In this document: one piece after another, positions 7,359-11,592 of the stretch | How the letters are laid out: every line of letters starts with the position of its first letter | How positions within the stretch are numbered: position 1 is the stretch's first letter | NCBI GenBank assembly: GCA_905479795.1 | Contig: CAJQNX010000061.1 | Coordinates: forward strand, 1 to 11,592 | Length of the DNA: 11,592 bases | Origin: an uncultured Candidatus Midichloriaceae bacterium | GTDB taxonomy: Bacteria > Pseudomonadota > Alphaproteobacteria > Rickettsiales > Midichloriaceae | Reading direction: 5' to 3' | Program-made: the position numbers and the translations under genes | Notes under the pieces: generated by a model | Database searches by the model: none | What the model saw: the letters and a program-made list of their open reading frames with translations, nothing else | What the model was told of the DNA's origin: nothing

Positions 7359-8132
7359 TTAGTGGCTATGAGTGATTACAGCTTGACCAGAAATTATGAC
7401 TCTGTTATCTAGGTTCCTGCATTTAAGCACCCCACCTCTTTTTGAAGCCTGATATGCTACCATTGTATCTTTTTTTAACTTTTTAGCCCAATATGGTATC
7501 AATCTACAATGGGCAGATCCACAAACTGGATCTTCATCAATCCCAACAGAAGGTGCGAAATATCTTGATATAAAATCATATTCCTCATCTTTAGAAGTGA
7601 TTAGTAATGCTCTGTACGGAAGTGATGAAATTAATTTTAAGTTAGGCGTAAAATTTTTTACTTCGCTATTATATTTCAATTCTACAAATAGTATGTTCTC
7701 TGAAATTCCTAGATAAATAGTATCTAGATTTTTCAGAATTCTATCAATAATTTTATTAGATTTAGCTTCTACTACTTTGATACTCGGGAAATTTAAATTT
7801 ATCCATTCATCTGTTCTAGAGGCTGTAAATATATTTCCTGCATTAAAAAATTTTATTTCTCTATGTTTTTCAATTATATTATTTTTATATAATATATGTG
7901 CGGAAGCTAATGTTGCGTGAACACAAATTGGAGCTTCAGATACAGGTGTAAACCAGCGTATGTCAAAGTTATTATCTGATGTTCTTTTTAGAAATGCCGT
8001 TTCTGAAATGTTATTTTTAGTTGCTATTCTCTGCATTTCAGCAAGATCTAAAAAATTATCTACAATACAAACTGCTGCAGGGTTACCAGAATTTATGTTG
8101 TTGGCGAAGGCATTAACAAATTCAATTATCAT
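7359..8132 (-). CDS. PhzF-family isomerase/epimerase-like protein
   Basis: The 257-residue protein belongs to the PhzF family (diaminopimelate-epimerase-like fold), which includes phenazine biosynthesis isomerases and many members of unknown substrate. The N-terminal MIIEFVNAFA and GNPAAVC are typical. The catalytic Glu44 lies in NISETAF, RWFTPVSE is at 59-66, and the second-half signature DEDPVCGSAHC is at about 199-209 with Asp201. His72 of the usual CGHAT motif is present, but the preceding Gly is Val (ICVHATLA), an unusual change next to the active site. The start codon lies inside the end of the response-regulator gene (11-nt overlap), so translation is probably coupled. No phenazine genes are near, so the family label should not be read as phenazine production. 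The substrate cannot be stated. Confidence 0.88.
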   Translation of the reverse strand: MIIEFVNAFANNINSGNPAAVCIVDNFLDLAEMQRIATKNNISETAFLKRTSDNNFDIRWFTPVSEAPICVHATLASAHILYKNNIIEKHREIKFFNAGNIFTASRTDEWINLNFPSIKVVEAKSNKIIDRILKNLDTIYLGISENILFVELKYNSEVKNFTPNLKLISSLPYRALLITSKDEEYDFISRYFAPSVGIDEDPVCGSAHCRLIPYWAKKLKKDTMVAYQASKRGGVLKCRNLDNRVIISGQAVITHSH

Positions 8133-8841
8133 CGATTTCGTTATAATTTAAGACATAGCCAACAGACCTTATTGTCTTGATTGCTTCAAATTTAGTATTG
8201 CTAGACCTGCTTATGGATTTGCGTAATCTAGTTATGTGAACATCTACAGTTCTTTCCTCAACAAATGTTTTGGCTCCCCATATTTTATTCATCAAAGTTT
8301 TTTTTGATATAATTTTTTCAGGATTCTCTAAAAAAAATTGAAGAAATTGAAATTCAATTGGTGCTAATTTCAATTCCACATTATTTTTATATGCTTTATA
8401 TTTTTCATGATCAATTTTTATGTCACCATATACTAAATTTTCTTTAGAAAATAGAGGTCTAGCTCTTCTAAGTAAGGCATTTATTCTTGCGACTAATTCT
8501 GAGTTATTAAATGGTTTTGCTATATAGTCATCAGCTCCAATGTTAAGTCCAGTAACCTTTTCAAAATCTTCATTTCTTGATGATAGCATTAATATTGGAA
8601 TCGTTGAAGTAGCAGGTGTTTTTCTTAGGTCCGCACATATTTCTAGACCAGATTTTCCTGGCAATAGCCAATCTAAAATAATTAAATCTGGTTCATGTTT
8701 TTTGATAGTTTCAACTGCCTCTATGCCATCACTTAGTATGGTGACAGTGAAATCTTTTTGTTCTAGATATTGTTTTATAGTATAAGAGATTTCTGGTTCG
8801 TCCTCAATAACAAGGATGTTTGCCTTTATATTCTTTTTCAT
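8122..8841 (-). CDS. phoB: PhoB-like response regulator (OmpR/PhoB family)
   Basis: This is a two-component transcription factor with an N-terminal receiver domain and a C-terminal winged helix. Counted from the ATG at 8841 (239 residues), the acidic pair is Glu13/Asp14 in VIEDEPE, the phosphoacceptor is Asp57 (ILDWLLPGKSG), the switch serine lies in LSSR (about 87) and the conserved lysine in IAKPF (109). The DNA-binding part has VEERTVDVHITRLRK and IRSVGYVL, closely matching alphaproteobacterial PhoB. An ATG at 8856 would add five residues, but its A is the last base of the tRNA-Thr CCA tail, so tRNA 3' processing would destroy it; I therefore prefer 8841, although an AAGGG lies only 2 nt before it. 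No histidine kinase or phosphate-uptake gene is in the window, so the phosphate role is inferred from similarity only. Confidence 0.85.
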   Translation of the reverse strand: MKKNIKANILVIEDEPEISYTIKQYLEQKDFTVTILSDGIEAVETIKKHEPDLIILDWLLPGKSGLEICADLRKTPATSTIPILMLSSRNEDFEKVTGLNIGADDYIAKPFNNSELVARINALLRRARPLFSKENLVYGDIKIDHEKYKAYKNNVELKLAPIEFQFLQFFLENPEKIISKKTLMNKIWGAKTFVEERTVDVHITRLRKSISRSSNTKFEAIKTIRSVGYVLNYNEIDDN

Positions 8842-8855
8842 ATCCCTTAAAAACA

Positions 8856-8930
8856 TGGTGCCGGATGTCTGATTTGAACAGACGACCTACCGCTTACAAG
8901 GCGGTTGCTCTACCGCTGAGCTAATCCGGC
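8856..8930 (-). tRNA. tRNA-Thr (anticodon UGU), CCA encoded
   Basis: The minus strand gives a standard 75-nt cloverleaf. The acceptor is GCCGGAT/ATCCGGC and the D arm is GCTC-AGCGGTA-GAGC. The anticodon stem ACCGC/GCGGT encloses CTTGTAA, so the anticodon is TGT, reading ACA threonine codons. The variable loop is AGGTC and the T arm GTCTG-TTCAAAT-CAGAC. The discriminator is A and the CCA tail is encoded at 8858-8856. The last base coincides with the A of an upstream in-frame ATG of the response regulator gene. The SDR gene ends 44 nt upstream on the same strand. Confidence 0.97.
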
Positions 8931-8960
8931 AATTTTTATTTTTATTTCGTTATTATCCCT

Positions 8961-8988
8961 AATATCTTTAAAAATTATGATTTGTCAA
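8961..8988 (-). promoter_or_regulatory. Candidate promoter for tRNA-Thr and the response regulator
   Basis: A perfect TTGACA (-35) on the minus strand at 8988-8983 overlaps the last codons of the SDR gene, and a GATATT (-10, 8966-8961) lies 16 nt downstream. Transcription would start near 8954, about 24 nt before the tRNA-Thr 5' end. The -10 matches 4 of 6 consensus bases, including the key second A and final T. This would let the tRNA-phoB-phzF stretch be transcribed separately from the SDR gene. It is inferred from consensus only. Confidence 0.4.
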
Positions 8989-9913
8989 CTTGAAATGATT
9001 TTAAATGCTTATTTATATAATATTTTAGCGGTGTTAAATTAATTTTTAATGCATCAGCTAAATTCTCTTCATTCACCGTATTATTGATCAATAACAAATC
9101 CACTTCTTCCGGAGTGATGGGAAAATTTTTAATAAATTTTGATAAATGTGACAACAATTTGATAATATTATAATTAATAGGAAGATAATGGGGTTTTTTA
9201 TTAAAGTTTTGAAAAATGTAATTTAGTATTTCCAAAAAAGTCAATTTATCTGGGCCCCCTATTTCCAAAATCTTTCCGTTAAAGGATTGATTATTAGTTA
9301 GAAGAGTTTTGCATATAGCGTCAGCTAAATCTTCTACAAAAATTGGTTGAAAAAAAACATGACCTTTATTGATTAAAGGAAGTATTGGTAAAATTTTAAT
9401 TAAATTAACCAAATTATTAATAAATTTATCATTATTGCCAAATACGACGCTAGGTCTTATTATAGTGGCATTTGGGTAATTTTGTAATAATTCACTCTCC
9501 CCGTTTAATTTTGTTTTTGCATAAAAAGATATTCTATGAGTTTTATCAATACCTAGGGCGGATATGTGAATTAATTTTTTGATTGAATATTTTGTTGCAT
9601 AATGAGCTATTTGTTTGGGAATATCTATATGTAATTTTTTAAATGATTTTTGCTTATCTTCTCTTAAAGTTCCAATTAAGTTTATTATATAATCTGAATT
9701 GCTACATATGTTTTTGTAAAAATCCTTGCTATCATTAAATTTGATAGTGCATATTTGACCTGGAAATCCGCATAAAAATAGATTATCATGCTTACTAAAG
9801 GTATTTTGTATCACATTGATTTTAATGTCCAATTTAGCCAAATTTTTCACCAAATTACTTCCAATAAATCCGTTACCACCAAATACAGAGATAGTTGATT
9901 TTTTATCGATCAT
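8975..9913 (-). CDS. NAD(P)-binding atypical SDR protein, NDUFA9-like
   Basis: The 312-residue protein is a Rossmann-fold extended/atypical short-chain dehydrogenase. The nucleotide-binding motif GGNGFIG is at 12-18 in the first beta-alpha unit. A possible catalytic set is Ser118, Tyr131 and Lys135 (YAKTK), and IRPSVVFG is at 152-159. The order and spacing resemble the NDUFA9-like group, related to the mitochondrial complex I 39-kDa subunit and to proteins implicated in complex I or quinone metabolism; Rickettsiales commonly encode one. It has no signal peptide and should be cytosolic or membrane-peripheral. It is the first gene of a minus-strand run and diverges from sodB across 131 nt. The enzymatic reaction is unknown; a generic epimerase or nucleoside-diphosphate-sugar label would over-reach. 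Confidence 0.82.
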   Translation of the reverse strand: MIDKKSTISVFGGNGFIGSNLVKNLAKLDIKINVIQNTFSKHDNLFLCGFPGQICTIKFNDSKDFYKNICSNSDYIINLIGTLREDKQKSFKKLHIDIPKQIAHYATKYSIKKLIHISALGIDKTHRISFYAKTKLNGESELLQNYPNATIIRPSVVFGNNDKFINNLVNLIKILPILPLINKGHVFFQPIFVEDLADAICKTLLTNNQSFNGKILEIGGPDKLTFLEILNYIFQNFNKKPHYLPINYNIIKLLSHLSKFIKNFPITPEEVDLLLINNTVNEENLADALKINLTPLKYYINKHLKSFQVDKS

Positions 9914-9958
9914 AATAATTTTTACTTATTTATTTAAATTAATATTTACGCTAAAAAA

Positions 9959-9987
9959 TATATAAAACAAGACGATATTTCTTGCAA
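9959..9987 (-). promoter_or_regulatory. Candidate promoter for the NDUFA9-like SDR gene
   Basis: In the divergent spacer a TTGCAA (9987-9982) and a TATATA (9964-9959) on the minus strand are 17 nt apart, which would give a leader of about 40 nt before the SDR start codon. TTGCAA is its own reverse complement, so the same six bases could also act as a -35 toward sodB, although the matching -10 on that side is weak. AT-rich background makes this tentative. Confidence 0.3.
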
Positions 9988-10044
9988 ATTTATACTTTGC
10001 TTATTAATCTCATGTAAAAGCGTTTATATAACTATAAAAATAAA

Positions 10045-10656
10045 ATGATTACACTTCAAAGCCTACCTTATTCAAGAGACTTATTAAAGCCAACTCTTTC
10101 AGATGAAACTATAGATTTTCACTATGATAAACATCATAAAGGATATGTAGATAAGCTTAATAAATTGATTCATGAAACTAAATATGAATCTAAAGATTTA
10201 GAAGAAATCATTAAAGAATCGTATGTTTATAAAGAGCATTTGGTGTTTAATAATGCAGCGCAAATTTGGAATCACGATTTTTATTGGAAATCTATTACTA
10301 AGTACAAAGAAGTTAATTTACCTTCAGATGATTTGTTAGAGATGATCAATGAAAACTTTACGAGTTTAGATGATTTTTATACCGCATTTATTAATGCAGG
10401 TGCAACATTGTTTGGAAGTGGTTGGATTTGGTTGATACAGGATCCTGATACTTTAAAATTGGAAATAATGCAATCTAAAAATGCAGATAATCCGTTGATA
10501 TATAATAAAACAACGATTTTAACAATAGATGTGTGGGAGCACGCATATTACATTGACTATAAAAATGATAGGTTAGGTTATTTAGATAAAATTGTGAAAT
10601 TTAATTTAAATTGGGATTTTGCAAAAAGCAATATTACGTTTGAACAACCAGAATGA
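10045..10656 (+). CDS. sodB: Iron-type superoxide dismutase
   Basis: SodB dismutes superoxide to O2 and H2O2 in the cytoplasm. The 203-residue product is a complete Fe/Mn-SOD with metal ligands His26 (DFHYDKHH), His77 (WNHDFYW), Asp162 and His166 (DVWEHAYYIDY). Gln73 in NNAAQIWNHDFYW and the GSGWIWL segment indicate the iron form. There is no signal peptide. No Shine-Dalgarno precedes the ATG, which follows an A-rich leader. The stop codon overlaps the virB8 start in an ATGA arrangement (4 nt shared), so SOD and type IV secretion components are probably made from one transcript with coupled translation. In Ehrlichia and Anaplasma sodB is likewise linked to vir genes, but to virB3-virB6. Confidence 0.97.
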   Translation: MITLQSLPYSRDLLKPTLSDETIDFHYDKHHKGYVDKLNKLIHETKYESKDLEEIIKESYVYKEHLVFNNAAQIWNHDFYWKSITKYKEVNLPSDDLLEMINENFTSLDDFYTAFINAGATLFGSGWIWLIQDPDTLKLEIMQSKNADNPLIYNKTTILTIDVWEHAYYIDYKNDRLGYLDKIVKFNLNWDFAKSNITFEQPE

Positions 10657-11375
10657 ATTTTAAAAAATTTTTTAAAAAAAATACAGATACTATTGCCAAA
10701 GTAGAAAGCGATGTAGGTAATTTTATTGCAAGTAATAAGGAATTGAAAAATTGGAAGGATGACAGATATCAATCAACAGTCATTCAAAGGAACTTATTAT
10801 TGCTACTTCTATTAGCCTGTTTTGTACTTATTATCATTTCTTTGTCTACGATAAGGTATTTAAAAAACACCCAAAGCATTGATCCTTTTGTGATTGAGAT
10901 TGAGAAAAAAAGTGGTGTGCCAACCGTTGTAAAGCCTCTATCTATTCAAACATACTCAGCAAACGAAGCTATTAAAAGATATTTTGTAATGAAATATATA
11001 AGAGCTAGAGAGGGGTATTTTTCAGAAACTTTTAATGAAAATTATACTAATGTAGTTAGGGTTTTATCAAGTTCGGATGTGTATTATGGTGATTATAGAA
11101 ATAAATTTGGTTACAATAACCCTTCGAGTCCGCGTAATTTATATGGAAGTGGCTCATATAGAACGGTGGGGTTAAAGTCCATTATATTTCCGTCGGCAAC
11201 CTCTGCACAGGTCAGAATTAATTTAATGGTGAGTGGGCAAGTTAACCTCTCTATGGATAAGATTATATATATGGAATTTGATTATTTTAATTTAAATATG
11301 AACGAGGCGGATAGGTTGATAAACCCGCTTGGATTTCAAGTAACTTTGTTTAGGATGAATGATGAAAATAATTAA
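10653..11375 (+). CDS. virB8: Type IV secretion system inner-membrane protein VirB8
   Basis: VirB8 is a bitopic inner-membrane assembly factor of P-type (VirB/D4) type IV secretion systems, contacting VirB9 and VirB10. The 240-residue product has a charged cytoplasmic N-terminus (1-46), one transmembrane helix at about 47-67, and a periplasmic NTF2-like domain. Family landmarks include DPFVIEIEKKSG (77-88), the RYFVMKYIRAREGY stretch (109-122) and NPLGFQVTLFR near the C-terminus (224-234). Length is normal. The start overlaps the sodB stop by 4 nt and the end overlaps virB9 by 14 nt, so this is an operon with translational coupling. Rickettsiales often carry two divergent virB8 copies; which paralogue this is cannot be decided from one window. 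Confidence 0.95.
   Translation: MNFKKFFKKNTDTIAKVESDVGNFIASNKELKNWKDDRYQSTVIQRNLLLLLLLACFVLIIISLSTIRYLKNTQSIDPFVIEIEKKSGVPTVVKPLSIQTYSANEAIKRYFVMKYIRAREGYFSETFNENYTNVVRVLSSSDVYYGDYRNKFGYNNPSSPRNLYGSGSYRTVGLKSIIFPSATSAQVRINLMVSGQVNLSMDKIIYMEFDYFNLNMNEADRLINPLGFQVTLFRMNDENN
11352..11355 (+). promoter_or_regulatory. Shine-Dalgarno element for virB9
   Basis: AGGA inside the last codons of virB8 lies 6 nt before the ATG at 11362 and 3 nt before an adjacent in-frame ATG at 11359. The spacing favours 11362 as the virB9 start. It is one of few recognisable ribosome binding sites in the window, where most genes lack one. Confidence 0.5.
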
Positions 11376-11592
11376 GAAATTATTGACGAGATTGCCACTG
11401 ATAACAATTTGTTATCTATTTTTTATTAGTAATATTTTTGCAATAGATAATCCTATTTCTACTGATAGTAGGATAAAAACGCTCATTTATAATCCAAATG
11501 AAATTTTTAGAGTAGTTGTACATTATAATTTTCAAACTAGTATTGAGTTTGAAAAAAACGAAGAAATCAAAACTATATCTACGGGTAATAGT
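11362..11592 (+). CDS. virB9: Type IV secretion outer-ring protein VirB9, 5' part, cut by the window edge
   Basis: VirB9 is the periplasmic/outer-membrane component of the type IV secretion core complex with VirB7 and VirB10. The first 77 codons are visible and the frame is open to the last base. They encode a Sec signal peptide (KIIKK basic start, hydrophobic core at about 11-25, likely cleavage after NIFA at residue 27) followed by the typical mature start: DSRIKTLIYNPNEIFRVVVH, then QTSIEFEKNEEIKTISTGNS, which matches the VirB9 N-terminal beta domain. It overlaps virB8 by 14 nt. An ATG at 11359 is directly adjacent and in frame; 11362 is preferred on Shine-Dalgarno spacing. virB10, virB11 and virD4 would be expected beyond the edge, but this is inference. 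Confidence 0.92.
   Translation, partial: MKIIKKLLTRLPLITICYLFFISNIFAIDNPISTDSRIKTLIYNPNEIFRVVVHYNFQTSIEFEKNEEIKTISTGNS

Noticed and set aside
9914..10044. A sodB promoter using the palindromic TTGCAA at 9982-9987
   Set aside because: No good -10 hexamer lies at 16-18 nt on the plus strand. Too weak to list as its own feature.

Overview
The window is strongly AT-rich bacterial DNA with short spacers and normal TGA stops. It most likely comes from an intracellular alphaproteobacterium of the order Rickettsiales. The best evidence is the right-edge cluster sodB-virB8-virB9: a type IV secretion operon linked to superoxide dismutase is a rickettsial trait. The low GC, the NDUFA9-like SDR protein, the cytochrome bd oxidase and the predominance of single-copy housekeeping genes fit the same view. 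The family (Rickettsiaceae, Midichloriaceae or other) cannot be fixed from this sequence alone.

Layout, left to right. Bases 3-278 (+) are the 3' end of an unrecognised gene cut by the window edge; 279-502 holds no gene I can support. cydA and cydB (2926 down to 503, minus) form a two-gene operon for a bd-type quinol oxidase. Diverging from it is ftsY (3080-3994, plus), the signal recognition particle receptor, which converges with a patatin-like lipoprotein phospholipase gene (4942-4007, minus). Next, all on the minus strand, come tRNA-Leu(UAA) and glyA, separated by 19 nt. A 299-nt non-coding stretch (6460-6758) follows, containing a probable tRNA promoter. Then come a dCMP deaminase gene, a phzF-family gene overlapping the end of a phoB-like response regulator gene, tRNA-Thr(UGU) directly abutting that regulator, and an NDUFA9-like SDR gene. 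Diverging to the right are sodB, virB8 and the first 77 codons of virB9, joined by 4-nt and 14-nt overlaps.

Functionally the window mixes respiration (CydAB and possibly the NDUFA9-like protein), membrane protein targeting (FtsY), one-carbon and pyrimidine nucleotide metabolism (GlyA and dCMP deaminase both feed dTMP synthesis), one regulator without a visible sensor kinase, oxidative stress defence (SodB) and the start of a P-type (VirB) type IV secretion operon. Both tRNA genes lie immediately upstream of a protein gene on the same strand, so tRNA processing probably shapes the 5' ends of those mRNAs. I see no transposase, CRISPR array, prophage module or clear novel system. The most interesting features are gene arrangements and a few altered motifs in otherwise familiar proteins.
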